Source of the DNA: Shinisaurus crocodilurus
Taxonomy: Eukaryota; Chordata; Lepidosauria; Squamata; Shinisauridae
Assembly: GCA_021292165.1 (NCBI GenBank)
Contig: CM037879.1
Span: 266,843,160 to 266,907,159 of the forward strand
Reading direction: 5' to 3'
DNA: 64,000 bases
Shown here in pieces: positions 1-9,870 of this stretch. Numbering within the stretch: the first letter of the stretch is position 1; each line of letters starts with the position of its first letter. The notes under the pieces were generated by a model. The model saw only the letters and a program-made list of their open reading frames with translations, did no database searches and had not been told where the DNA came from. The position numbers were made by a program, and so were the translations under genes.

Positions 1-519
1 AACAGGGAAAGCTGGCATGAACTTTTAGAGCTCATCCCCTGCTGAAACTAAGCCCAAGTAGTATGTATAACTGAACTGGACACAGAATTTTCACCATTTA
101 CTTTAAAAAACCCCAACAACCCCATCTTCATTCTATCCCTCTTTTCTCCCCCAGTGCCCCTCCCCCCAGTATCACCAGTGCTATTTCCTTCTCTGGGATG
201 CCTGGAAGGAATGCATATATGATCTCGGTTGTCTGCATGCTGTGATCCCACAGAAGGAAAAACCCAAGAATGTGCCTTCTGGAACAGAACTCAGCCTTGT
301 CTTCCTATTTTCCTTCCCTAAAATCAAGTTTCTAGCTCTTATGACTGAAAAGTAGATGGGCAATGTCTGCTGAGGTCACAGAAAGCGAACAAGATTTCCA
401 GAGTTACCTTCAGTGTCCTGAATTGCTCCCTGCCCTCTCCCCATTGCTAGCAAAATCAGAATAAATTATCACACACAATGAACAATGCACACTGGAACTG
501 GTTACCCAACCCGTCTCAC

Positions 520-710
520 TTCTTCGGAAGCCGCCTTATACCGAGTGAGCCCATGGGTCCATCTAGCTCAGGACTGTCAACTGCCAGCGGCTCTCCAAGG
601 TTTCAGGCAGGATTCTTTCCTGGCCTTACCTAGAGATGACAGGGATTGAACCTGGGACCTTCTGCATGCAAAGCAGGCACTCGAATGCTGAGCTACAGCT
701 CCTGCTTATG
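520..710 (-). mobile_element. tRNA-derived SINE (family A)
   Basis: Reverse-strand copy of a family seen about ten times here. The tRNA-like head has a B-box-like GGTTCAATCC and a TGCATGCAGAAGGTCCCAGG core. The body reads AACCTTGGAGAGCCGCTGGC and the tail shares the 'AAGGCGGCTTCC' type end. It is too diverged and too short to be a tRNA gene. Other copies lie at 9297-9870, 12598-12778, 12868-13047, 26476-26600, 27060-27155, 35285-35665, 38691-38890 and 62130-62515. Confidence 0.75.
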
Positions 711-734
711 CTTATCTCTTGCCTCTCCCTAGGG

Positions 735-840
735 CAGTGTTTCTCAACCTTGGGTCCCCAGATGTTTTTGGCCTACAACTCCCAGCATGCTGCGAGTTGT
801 AGGCCAAAAACATCTGGGGACCCAAGGTTGAGAAACACTG
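735..840. mobile_element. hAT-type foldback MITE (family 1)
   Basis: This 106-bp element is almost entirely palindromic. It starts CAGTGTTTCTCAACC and ends with the inverse. It is flanked by CCCTAGGG (727-734) and CCCTAGGC (841-848), an 8-bp target duplication with one mismatch. The 8-bp duplication and the CAGTG...CACTG ends point to hAT transposase mobilisation. The same family occurs at 31101-31242 and 42628-42763. Confidence 0.85.
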
Positions 841-856
841 CCCTAGGCTAACAGCA

Positions 857-1546
857 CTGGCCCCTTCACAGAGCTTTTGAGTCATGCCTGGCTTCCCACC
901 CAGCATGGGATTGGCCCCCTGACACCTCACCCACACCCTTCTCTCCTCTGGGACAGTGATGGTCAGCCCAGCACGTCTTCAGACTCTACAGGGCATCGCT
1001 GGGACTCAGGTAGGTATGAGGAGGGCCGGCCACCCTGCTCACACGGGTGTCACACCGTCTTTAAAGACAGCCAAGGCAGGGTGAGAATCTTGAGATGCTT
1101 TTGCCAGTTTCAGCTTGCAGGGGGCCCTGAGCAAAGTGTCCTCTGGCGGGGCCCCATCCTCTGTCAGGGGTCCTGCTGGGCTTACCTGGTTGCATTCGGA
1201 GCGCTCCAACAGATGCGGGGGGGGGGGGGGGCACCTGAGTCTAACCACTCTCTTAATTCCCCAGACTGCCCCAGGGCAATGCTATGCCTGGGGCATTGTG
1301 GATAATGAAATGAAAAGAAAAGTCACCACCAGACCAGGAAAAAAAATTAAGAGGGGCCTATAGCAGAAACAAGCAGTGGACCCTGGCAGAGAACTGGCAA
1401 CTGCTCACAGATACCAGGTGCCTCAGCACAATACGGCTAACACACACACACACACACACCATGTTCCCTGGAACACAGGGGGAAGGGGAGGGGAAGGAAT
1501 CAGTGGCAACCACCAATTATGACTCGCTAGGAAGCCAAGCTAAACT
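857..1546. other. No recognised gene or repeat; simple runs only
   Basis: An open frame at 877-1305 (plus) has no family resemblance I know, no splice context and a homopolymer G run (about 1218-1231). An (AC)n microsatellite lies at 1440-1459. Nothing else is recognised. Confidence 0.5.
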
Positions 1547-1640
1547 TCCTAGACCAGGGCTCCCCAACGAGGCACTGTGGGCACCACCAATGGTGCTCAT
1601 GAAGGGGTCCCCAATGTGGGGCCTGCGGGCACCTGAAATT

Positions 1641-2250
1641 TTTTCAAGGTTTTTATTTTATTTTATTCTATGTGGGGTTTTTTAATATACGTACATGGCT
1701 TTGTATGAAATGCATACAACTTTCTAGCAATTATACATAGGCTTCAACAAAAGCGGACCAAATATCCAAATAAGTATCCATTTTAAGTCAGTGGCTATAT
1801 GCCACCCATTCATATATCGAAAGCATGGTAAGGTCCTCAATCCATTGCATTATAGAAGGTGAGCATTTATCCTTCCAAGTTTGTAATATCAGTGTTTTAG
1901 CTGCCGAAAGGGCACAGAGAATCTATTTCCCCTTTCATCTGTTACTAATTTCCCTGAAGCAGGTTAATAATTTAAAAGAGCGTGTACATCAGGGCAATTC
2001 CAGTACACAATTTATCTGTGTAATAGCCTCCTCCCAAAAAGAAGCAACTACTCAACAATGCCAAAACATATGTTTAAATGAGGAATTAGCTGTATTGCAC
2101 CGCCAGCAAGTAGCTGAATTAGACAATCCCTTATTAAGGAGACGTTGCAGTGTCCAACAGACATGAAACAAAAGTTTTTGTTAAATAAGACGCAGCCTAA
2201 GATCCATAGACATGCCAGGTAGACACCAAAGCAGCGATTCACTGATTAGG
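1641..2250 (-). mobile_element. AT-rich LINE-like fragment inside the hAT element
   Basis: The segment begins with T-rich sequence, consistent with a poly-A tail read on the minus strand. It interrupts the hAT sequence between the left arm and a short remnant at about 2251-2281 ending in TGGTGCCCACAG. A short minus-strand open frame (2048-2242) shows no motif I can name. The LINE class is uncertain and I did not find a convincing target duplication. Confidence 0.4.
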
Positions 2251-2281
2251 CATTTTGTGATGGTGCCCACAGCAGTGTCTC

Positions 2282-3021
2282 TGTGGAGAAAGCCCAAAAT
2301 TCAGTACACACACGCACACACATCTTTCCCCAAAGGAGGGGGCCAGGGGAGGAGGGATGAGGTCACCAGGGAGTAGCCAGACAAGCCATCAGCCCCAACA
2401 AAGGAAGACCTCGGCAGAGATCCACAACCGTCCAGGAAGGGCCATCAAGGACCATCAGCACAAAGGGCAGCCTCGAAGAGCTGCAAAGGTTTCCCTACGT
2501 CACCTTCTTCCCGGGCAGGAATAAGCCTATCTGCACGAAGGGGCAGGCATAAGCCCCCACCTGACCTAGGGGGCGGGGGGAGAGCGGGGAATCCGGGGTA
2601 GAAAACCCCTCTCCCGTCCCGGTTCGGGTTGTTGGGAACCACGGGGCCAGATCCTCCTAAGCAACAGCCGCCCAGGCACTCCGTTCTCCGCTAGGAAGCG
2701 CCGATCGAGAGCTGGGCTGAAACTGACTAGAGTATTGTCTTTGATGTAAGTAGAGTGACCTGAATGTAACCTGCTAGCCGCGGAGCCCGCTCATTGGGTA
2801 AGACGCGAGTCAACTAAGGTTTTGTTGACTGTAAACGTATTCTTAGAAGACTGGTAATTCCGACCTAATCATTGTATAAACAAATAAAGAGCCTTATTTG
2901 GGCATACAAAGGCGTGTGGTCTTTCCGATTGTACTGCGAGCCGACACGAGCTGTATTGCTCTGCCGGTTAACCCTAGAGTTGCCGAACTCACGCAAAGGA
3001 TCCGGTTGCTGATCCTTCACA
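2282..3021 (+). mobile_element. Solo LTR of an LTR retroelement
   Basis: This 740-bp unit starts TGTGGAGAAAG and ends CCTTCACA. It is flanked by a perfect 5-bp duplication GTCTC (2277-2281 and 3022-3026). An AATAAA signal lies at about 2883. The opening TGTGGAGAAA is shared with the solo LTRs at 46742 and 47651. There is no internal coding region, so this is a recombined solo LTR. Confidence 0.8.
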
Positions 3022-3180
3022 GTCTCAAATTCCCAAATGTGCCCACGGGTCCAAAACGGTTGGGGACCTCTGTTCTAGACCCTGATAATGGTGAAATCAT
3101 GGCTGGCCCAATACATTTTGCTGCCTGAAGCAAAGAGCAAGATGGCGGCATCCTCATCCCTTTCAAGTTTCATGTAAACT

Positions 3181-3296
3181 GTTGTGAACCGCCCAGAAAG
3201 CTTCGGCTGTGGGGCGGTATGGACTCGATAGCCTTGTAGGCTCCTTCCAACTCTGTGATCTATGAAATCTATGAATCTATGAATGAATGAATGAAT
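3181..3296 (+). mobile_element. LINE 3' tails: L2-like joined to a CR1-like tail
   Basis: The motif TTGTGAACCGCCCAGA is typical of L2-like 3' ends in this window (compare about 28290). It runs directly into the CR1/SINE tail 'GACTCGATAGCCTTGTAGGC' and TCTATGA repeats, then a (GAAT)n run. The direct fusion suggests template switching or a deletion. Confidence 0.5.
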
Positions 3297-4032
3297 GCAT
3301 CCCTTTCATGTACGAAAGCTGACTGGACCAGCAACTGAATCTTCTTCAGCACTGGTGACAGGACAGCACCCTCCACTGCACCTGAAGGCAGCAGGCTACC
3401 TTAGGGGACCCAGGGGACCCAGCTTTTTCCTCCAACACTTTGCTGCCTCCTCCCAGCATCTGCCGCCTGAGGCAAAACCTTACTCTGCCTAATGACAGAG
3501 CTGGCCCTGGGTGGAATTATGCCTTTCCCCTTGTAAATCAGGCTTATGTTACCGACACATCTGGTAGTCACAGGTGACCAGGAATTCCATGCAGACAAGC
3601 GAGGGGGCGGGGAAGGAGGCGGGGTTTGCTCCATCCCTCCTCCAACAGCCCACGTGGCTTCTGTGCTAGCCGTGGAGGAAGGAAAGCCTCTTTTCCTTTG
3701 TAACCAGCATGGAGATGCAGAGGGCTGGCAGAGGAGGGACACACTGATCCGTCTTTCCTTTGCCAGTCCGCTTGGCAAAAGGCCGGAAAAAAACAAAAAT
3801 AGCTTGCCAAGAAGCTACAAGTCTACGATTTCCACGTGAGCCATGGAGGATGGGGTTTAACCTCTTCTGTGGCCAGCATGGAAATGCAGGCTACTAACTT
3901 CATAGCACTACTGCAACATCTTTTGCTGGCTTGTAACTTTTGTTGGCTTAACTTACAAGGCTGTTGCAACTGTCAGCTGAACCAATACCACTGAACAAAT
4001 ATGAAGTCTGAAGTCACCTTCCAAGTACTTTC

Positions 4033-4068
4033 AAGAGAGGGAGGGGGAGAGAGAGAGAGAGAGAGAGA
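4033..4068 (+). repeat. (GA)n microsatellite
   Basis: GAGAGA run within otherwise unrecognised intronic sequence (3511-4544). Confidence 0.9.
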
Positions 4069-4544
4069 AAGGCAGCCTACAGGTAGCTACTGCTTAACTG
4101 GAGACTTAGTCCCCCACCCCAGTTTTGTGGTTTTTGAAAGTATACACTATAACCCACTCCAACTGCAGCCACGCAAACACCACCATATAGCAATTCCGGG
4201 GGGGAAATGAAGCAACGTCCTAAGGACAAACAAGCAAGCAGTTATCACACAACTATTCATTACAGGTTTCATAATCAACCTGGGCAGACTTTGCACCATG
4301 TGGCTAGAGAATTTGCAAGGCATGTTAGAACCACGGAAGATACGTGAGCTCTTAAAGCAAAGCACTCATGATCAAGCTTCAGGAAACCAAGAAACCACTC
4401 AACAGTTTCCCAGGCTAGGTGAACTCAAGAGACAGAGATGTGTATATATTGCCTTGGGTGAGTTTAGGCAGAGGGGTGATCCATAAATGGAAGAGCATCC
4501 AAGAATCCAAGATTAGGCCCAAACAGGAAATAATTTAGCAGCAC

Positions 4545-4681
4545 TAAGGGCGCAATCCTATGCATGTCTTTAGACAGAAAAGGTTCCTACAACTCCCAGC
4601 ATTCCCCAGTCAGCTGGCTGGGGAATGCTGGGAGTTATAGGTCTTTTTTTGTGTCTAAACATGCATAGTATTATGCCCTAA
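4545..4681. mobile_element. Palindromic MITE with TAAGGG ends (family P)
   Basis: The ends are TAAGGGCGCAATCC and the inverse form ATTATGCCCTAA. The interior folds back on itself around CCCAGCATTCCCCAG. Related copies are at 19192-19332, 26885-27029, 41098-41236, 49236-49336, 50305-50407 and half a copy at 13322-13389. Flanking TA/TAA suggests a TA or TNA target, as in Tc1/mariner or PIF/Harbinger elements. The superfamily is not settled. Confidence 0.7.
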
Positions 4682-5395
4682 CTTGTTCAGGGTTAAGTGC
4701 GTCATGTGTGAATGCTACATAAATGCGGGTGAAAGAGTATCCGCTGACACACAGCTCAATCCTTTGCACATTAACTTGAATTCAATGGAACTTACTTCCA
4801 TGCAAGTGTACAAAGGGCTACAACTCTAGGATAACCAGCTCACTTCAATAAGGCATAAAAAGGTACATTTTAAAATAATGCCACTGTGCAACCATTGGCC
4901 GCATATATTTCCAAAGGGTTTATTGCAACTGGCAGCCCAGCTCTGTTGAAAACCTGCAATATATTCATGCAATGAGTAAAGGAAACCACAACAGAAAAGG
5001 GAAATGTTGAGATGCTCCAAAGAGTAACAAAGACTCAAAATATTCACATCACCAAAATGTTGCAATGAAGACTTCTGCTCTGGTCTGCTCATCCTTAAAA
5101 AGAAGCCAGTCTTAATTTTCATCCAGTACCTATTTCCAAGAGCAAAGCTTACTCCAAGAATATGTGAACTAGTAACACAGATAAGTGCCTCTAAGCATGT
5201 GTAGAGTGCTTTCCCTTTGCCAGCTAAGAAATCACAACCAATGTGTTCTAGCTTGCAACAGGTACAATCCACACAACAGTAGGGCAGAATTCCAGAGAAT
5301 CCTGTCCTACCATGAAAGAGCTGCATCCTCATGCAGGCAGCCTATTTGCTCCTGCCACAGTGGGAGTGGTTAAACTAACCAGGAATCCAAAGCTT

Positions 5396-5534
5396 AGTGT
5401 GTCCTCTGAACTGGTTCTCCAGGCTTGTTATGCTCCTTACAAGCCAGGATTACAAACCAAGGTTTGCTTGTGGTTTACAGTTCCTGGCTTGTTTGGAAGC
5501 AACAAGTCACGAACCCCAGTTCAGAGGACACACT
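5396..5534. mobile_element. Small inverted-repeat element
   Basis: It is bounded by AGTGTGTCCTCTGAACTGG at 5396 and its inverse ending at 5534. The interior is rich in AAGCCAGG/CCTGGCTTG inverted motifs. The target duplication was not resolved. Similar internal motifs recur in the element at 51738-52215. Confidence 0.6.
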
Positions 5535-5781
5535 ATCCTTTCTATTCCTGATTGGTTTAACTGCTCCCGGTGGTGGGAGGAGCTAAGTGGGATCTGGCGG
5601 TGCAGCAAGCCAGGATCATCCAGAATTCCACTGTAAACAAACACGGTCAATGTATGGGAAGACTCTTCTTTACCTTTGAAGATAAGAATGAAAAGAGCCC
5701 CCTGCTTTGTTTAGCCATCATGGCTGACCTACTTTTCTTCCACCATTAATTTGTCTCATCCCCTTCGAAAGCCATCTAAGC

Positions 5782-5917
5782 CAGCCTTCCCCAACCTGAT
5801 GCCCTCCAGGTATTTTGGAGTTCAACTCCTATCAGCCCTAGCTAACATGGCCAATGGTCAGGAATGCTGGGAGTTGTAGGTCAAAACATCTGGAGGGCAC
5901 CAGGTTTGGGCAGGCTG
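5782..5917. mobile_element. hAT-type MITE (family 2)
   Basis: A 136-bp element starting CAGCCTTCCCCAACC and ending with the near-inverse GGCAGGCTG, flanked by a perfect 8-bp duplication ATCTAAGC (5774-5781 and 5918-5925). Imperfect foldback with a TTCAACTCC/GGGAGTTGTAG core. The family has about twelve copies in the window. Confidence 0.9.
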
Positions 5918-6118
5918 ATCTAAGCCAATGGCCATCACCGTGTCTCATGGCAGCGAGTCCTGTAAATTAGCGACATGCTGTGCCAAGAAGGACATCCTTT
6001 CGCCAGTCCTGAATCCAGTATCAAATATCTCATTGGGTGATCCCATGCTCTACTACAACAGGAGATGGAGCGGGGGGGGGGGGGGCAGGGTTGGTAAACA
6101 AAAGTCCTTCTAACACAA

Positions 6119-6218
6119 GAGCTGGGGAACCTGTGGCACTTCAGATGTTGCTGGACTACAACTCCTACCATCCCTGACCATTGGTCATGCTGGCTGGGAC
6201 TCATGGGAGCTGGAGTCC
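6119..6218. mobile_element. Truncated hAT-type MITE (family 2)
   Basis: It has the same GCTGGACTACAACTCC core as family 2 but its right end is replaced by the adjoining CR1-like fragment. A G homopolymer run lies just upstream at about 6070-6086. Confidence 0.6.
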
Positions 6219-6405
6219 AATAAGAACATAAGAAGAGCCAGGCTGGATCAGACCTAGGGTCCATCTAGTCCAGCATTCTGTTCACACGGTGGCCAACCAG
6301 CTGCCCACGGGATCCCACAAGCAGGACATGAGTGCAACAACACCTTCCTACCCATGTTCCCCAGCACCTGGAGTACATAGGCATACTGCCTCTGATACTG
6401 GGCAC
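6219..6405 (-). mobile_element. CR1-like LINE 3' end
   Basis: It reads on the plus strand AATAAGAACATAAGAAGAG, then CCATCTAGTCCAGCATTCTG, the reverse of a sauropsid CR1-like 3' UTR. The same tail occurs at 14071-14403, 26100-26440 and 62288-62470. Confidence 0.6.
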
Positions 6406-6730
6406 CTGGAAGGCCACACATTTCCCACACTTGCTCGAACATGAGCAAATCAAGTTACGAAAGCTGGGGTGGTTGGAAGGTGTGGGAAGGGATGAATGCT
6501 TCACACTTCACATACAGGCCCTGTCTCACTTGGCAACTGTTTATACTGTTGATTACATCAGCAGGCAAAGTTTAAGGAAGGAAAAGGAGCAACATATTTC
6601 CTTGAGGACCTGGTTCGCTCATCAAAGGACAAGGTGGGAGTTTGGAGTGAGGCGAGGCCTAGAATTCCCAGGGCTGCTTCTGCTGTTTTAGAGAAACCTT
6701 CCCACACATACCTGTGGTGCAATTTGCACC

Positions 6731-6804
6731 CCTCCAAACTTAACCTTATGGTAAGGTTGCTTTCACGGTGCAAAGCAACCTTACCATAAGGTTAAGTTTG
6801 GAGG
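6731..6804. repeat. Perfect 32-bp inverted repeat (hairpin)
   Basis: The arms 6731-6762 and 6773-6804 are exact reverse complements (starting CCTCCAAACTTAACC) around a 10-bp loop. I could not assign it to any of the MITE families in the window. Confidence 0.9.
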
Positions 6805-6874
6805 GGGGTTCAATCACCTGAGCTGGTTGCCATTATAGGCAAGACACAGGGGGGTGGAAATACTATAAGTGGTC

Positions 6875-6950
6875 CTCCACCACCACCACCACCACCTTCA
6901 TCCTTGTCTTCTGGGGAAAGTCCAAAAGCAACAACAACAACAACAAAAGC
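6875..6950 (+). repeat. (CCA)n and (AAC)n short tandem repeats
   Basis: A CACCACCACC run at about 6879-6897 is followed by an ACAACAACAA run at about 6928-6946. Confidence 0.8.
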
Positions 6951-7079
6951 AAACAGGTGTGAATCCTCTTCGCAGAGGGATGATCCATTGTTTACATTGG
7001 GGCATTCTCTGGACATCATGAGCCAGTAGGAAGAAGCCGGCAAACCCCTCCCTACTCCCAACCTGCGGGAAAGGTAAAT

Positions 7080-7950
7080 ACCAGCTGAGTGGCCCCCTCC
7101 GACCTGGAAACCGCGGCCCCGAATCTCACAGAGAGCTGCGGTTACTTCACAAGGAGGGGAGGAAGAAGTGCACTCTGTACATGGTCAGACACCTGGTTCC
7201 TCCAGAGACCTGCGGCCCCCCCTCCATAGGCTCCAGAGCAAAATCCAAGCTCCTAGAACGAAGGGCTGCTGCTGCTGCTGTAAAAGCAACCGGCCATCAC
7301 GCCCAAAGCCGGATTGCAAAGGGGGGTGGGTGGGAAATCAAAGGCTTCTCCCCCACCACCACCAGAAAAGGAATGGAGAGCAGGGAGGTCGTGCGTTTTC
7401 ACCCCCGCCGTCGCTGCAAACCTTACCGGTGCGGGAGTCGAAGGTGACCACGAACACCGCCACGATCTGGTCCTCCTCCACCTGTTCGGATTGCTGCTGC
7501 TGCTCCTGGAGGCGCCCCCCGGGGCCGCCGCCTCCGCCCGGCTCCCCCTTGCCGCCGCTTCCCCATGCCGAGGAGGCGCAAGTGCCCCGCCATCCGCCGG
7601 GCTCGACCGGCTCAGGCAAGGAGACTGCCGGGCCCTCGGCCCAGAACAGGAGCGGCGCGTCGTCGGCTTGCTCCACCATGGCCCAGCCAGCTGCGGCGCG
7701 CCGAGGTGAGGGGCGGCGCTTGGCGGCCTCTGGAAACGGCCGATCTCCGCCCCCGGCCGGCTTCTCCCGGCCCAGCCGAGAAGGGGCAGGCAGGAGGAGG
7801 CCTCCTCGCGCGGTCTCTGGTCACCTGACGCGCCCGGCTTACTTGGAGAAGGAGTCCGGGGCGTCCCAATCCTTGGCGCGCGTGGATGTCGGGCGGCTGC
7901 GATCCTGTGTGTGTGTGCGCGCGCGCGTGCTAATTTAGAAGGGAGAGTTC
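7080..7950. promoter_or_regulatory. GC/CpG-rich promoter region of DENND11
   Basis: The base composition changes sharply to GC-rich with many CG dinucleotides, centred on the DENND11 start codon. It ends in a GTGTGTGC/GCGCGCG run at about 7904-7928. This is the usual form of a housekeeping promoter. Long open frames on the plus strand here (for example 7168-7938) are by-products of the composition. Transcription of DENND11 would start on the minus strand somewhere in 7700-7950; no TATA box is evident. Whether WEE2 shares this promoter cannot be told. Confidence 0.6.
7427..7679 (-). CDS. DENND11: DENND11 (LCHN/KIAA1147) coding exon 1, partial gene
   Basis: The first coding exon of DENN domain-containing protein 11 reads from the ATG at 7679 to a splice donor (CACCG|GTAAGG) ending the exon at 7427, giving 84 codons plus one base. 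The protein starts MVEQADDAPLLFWAEGPAVS, which I recognise as the DENND11 N-terminus. It then has a low-complexity Gly/Pro stretch with a QQQQ run, followed by EEDQIVAVFVVTFDSRTG, the first strand of the N-terminal longin-like (uDENN) module. DENN proteins act in membrane-traffic GTPase regulation; the exact role of DENND11 is poorly known. The head-to-head position with WEE2 matches amniote synteny. The remaining exons are outside the window. The low-complexity part is probably lineage-specific. Confidence 0.8.
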
Positions 7951-8109
7951 CTCCCCCTCCCCACACGACAGTGTTTTCTCGGAAGTAAGCCCTGCTGTGC
8001 TCGATACTCCTGATGCACTGGATCGAAGCACGTAAGAGCAGGATCCTAGCCAGGTGTATTCCAGAAGTAAATCCTACTTTTAAAAACCACACACACAAAA
8101 ACAACGACG

Positions 8110-8970
8110 GAAGTTAAGGCTGCAATCTCAATACCCACTTACCTGGGAGTAAGCCCAAATTGAACTCTGTGGGAGTTAAATTCTGAATGGGTTGGCGTTT
8201 ATAGAGTTTCTCTCTAAGCCCCTCCAACGGTGCAATCTTAAACGCGCTTAGTAGGGAGTACTTCCCCTTGAAATCTGTGATATTTAAATTCTGGGAAGAC
8301 AAGTGTAGGGATAAATATATATCCCACTTAAACTCCAAAGAGTTTAACGCAGTTTCAGAGCTGCACTGCTCAAAAAACCTGGAGAAAACTGGATATCAGT
8401 TTTTGTATACACCTATGGTGCACCCACCACCCAGCCATTTAATCCTCACAACCACCAGGTTAGGCACAGATGGGGTAATTAAAGTGAGCCTTATGGCTGA
8501 GAGAATTTGAATCTAGGTCTGACACTGTCTAACTGCTTAGCAGGGTGTAGTGTTGTATGCTTCAATGAGATGTACTCAGTAGTAAGTGGGTTTAGGAGCA
8601 CACCCACTTATCTGTAAATTCTGTTGGGCAAAGTAGGACTTCTGAGTAAATGTGCATAGGATCAGGCTGCAAGTCCCAAGCTGTTAAATGATGCTTACCA
8701 GTAAATTTGGGTAGGATTGCACCCTAACAGCATGATCCATATATCAATGTTGAATTAGAAGTAAGCTCAACCTGGTACTTTAGTTGACTTGCAAGTGAAA
8801 CTCACTAAGTTCAGTGGAACTTCCTTCCCAATGTGTAGGTTCAGGGTTGCAGACCCATTACTCGGAACAAGATCTATTCAACGAATTGGGAGGATTCACT
8901 TTGGGCTGCAGGCCTCATTGAATTCTGGGGCTTACTTCTGAGTAAGTATGTATAGGATTGGTCTGGCCCA
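8110..8970. repeat. Cluster of an unclassified dispersed repeat
   Basis: Several related segments carry the pattern GCAATCnnnnnnnnCnCTTAC and AGTAAGnCC with CATTGAA/TTCAATG. They lie at about 8110-8175, 8225-8285, 8560-8660, 8700-8790 and 8810-8965. Other copies are at 4745-4815, 10505-10550, 21790-22060, 50490-50600 and 51215-51300. The core is weakly palindromic. I recognise it as a recurrent unit but cannot name its class. Confidence 0.55.
8430..8535 (-). mobile_element. MIR-like CORE-SINE remnant
   Basis: It reads ATTTAATCCTCACAACCACC, then CAGATGGGGTAA, then GAATTTGAATCTAGGTCTGAC, the order of an ancient MIR-type SINE. It is old and diverged. Confidence 0.5.
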
Positions 8971-9296
8971 TGCAAGGTCCTATATGCCTTCCAAGGGTGC
9001 TTCTCTTTGCTAGGCATATAATGATAAGGAGTTTTCCCCCCTCTGTGTGCGCATACAGGTTGCTGCTGCACAAACCAAGAAATGGTTATTCCTAATACTG
9101 GAGCTTACTTATCTTTTTGGTAGATAAAAATACAAACTCTCTTTTCAGTACTGGATCTAACCGAATAACTAGTGTATACAGCACTTTGAGTTTCTTGATA
9201 TTTTAGTGGTTGGGAGATATATTGAATATTTAGGAGGTGTGATGTGACCTCTTTTTATCTGTCATGGCTCCTATGCTTTTAACAAGCAGAAATTAG

Positions 9297-9870
9297 CATC
9301 ATAGGAAGTTGCCTTATTCCAAGCATGCAGAACCTCAGGCCTGGGGGGCCAAACTGAGCCCACCTGGCATCTAAATCTGGCCTTTTATTTATTTATATTT
9401 ATTTATCATATTTCTAAATCGCCCATCTGGCCGGTCGCCCGTTCCAGGGCTCCCCTGTTTGGTGGTTTCCCAGGTTTTGTGCAGTTTTTTCTCCCCATTC
9501 TAAAAGGTTGAAATGCCTCTCCTAAGTTTTTGTCAATGGCAGTAAGAACTTTACGCTAAAAGATGTCGGTATTTTGTTCTCACCCCTTCTGCCTTTGGAC
9601 CAGCTCATTTTGCCTTTGGCCCTGCCCAGCACTGGAATGCAGACCCCAAGATCTTCTCCAAAATGAAATTTTGGCCCTTGGGCTGAACGAGTTTCAAGAC
9701 CCCTGCATTCTAATGAGTCTGACCATTGGTCCATCTAGCAAGGTATCATCTACATTTGACTGGCAGTGGCTCTCCAGGTTTTTAACCAGGAGTCTTTCCC
9801 AACCCTACCTGGAGATGCCGGGGATTGAACCTGGGATCTTCTGCATGCAAAACTTCCCCCTTCCCCTTCA
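9297..9870 (-). mobile_element. tRNA-SINE (family A) split by a hAT-type element
   Basis: The SINE 3' end is at 9297-9322 and the rest resumes at about 9705-9870 with GACCATTGGTCCATCTAGC and the tRNA-like GGGGATTGAACCTGGGA. The interrupting segment (about 9323-9704) is a family-3 element with the GAACCTCAGGCCTGGGGGGC start. That element itself holds a short LINE tail at about 9380-9450. Confidence 0.65.

Larger units (their letters stand above)
1555..3072. mobile_element. hAT-type element (family 4) carrying nested insertions
   Basis: The ends are inverted: CAGGGCTCCCCAACG at the left and the inverse of CAGAGGTCCCCAACCG at the right. The flanks are TCCTAGAC (1547-1554) and TTCTAGAC (3073-3080), an 8-bp duplication with one mismatch. 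Subterminal GTGGGCAC motifs match the copies at 33630-33983, 42367-42620 and 61097-61545. Only about 170 bp of this copy is the original element. A LINE-like fragment (about 1641-2250) and a complete LTR (2282-3021) interrupt it. Confidence 0.8.
1..7426 (-). other. DENND11: 5' part of DENND11 intron 1 (repeat-rich)
   Basis: This stretch lies downstream, on the minus strand, of the splice donor that ends DENND11 coding exon 1. I looked for the next DENND11 exon here and found none, so it is taken to be intron 1, continuing outside the window. Repeats within it are listed separately. Between them, 1-519, 857-1546, 3511-4544 and 4820-5390 show nothing I recognise except short simple repeats. Confidence 0.6.

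Noticed and set aside
877..1305. 142-codon plus-strand frame
   Set aside because: No recognised family, crosses a G homopolymer, and no splice or promoter context.
4826..5332. 168-codon minus-strand frame, cysteine-rich
   Set aside because: I tested it as a possible next DENND11 exon; it shows no resemblance and no correct splice borders.
7168..7938. 256-codon plus-strand open frame across the CpG region
   Set aside because: It overlaps DENND11 exon 1 in antisense, has GC-driven low-complexity composition and no domain; it is a composition artefact.
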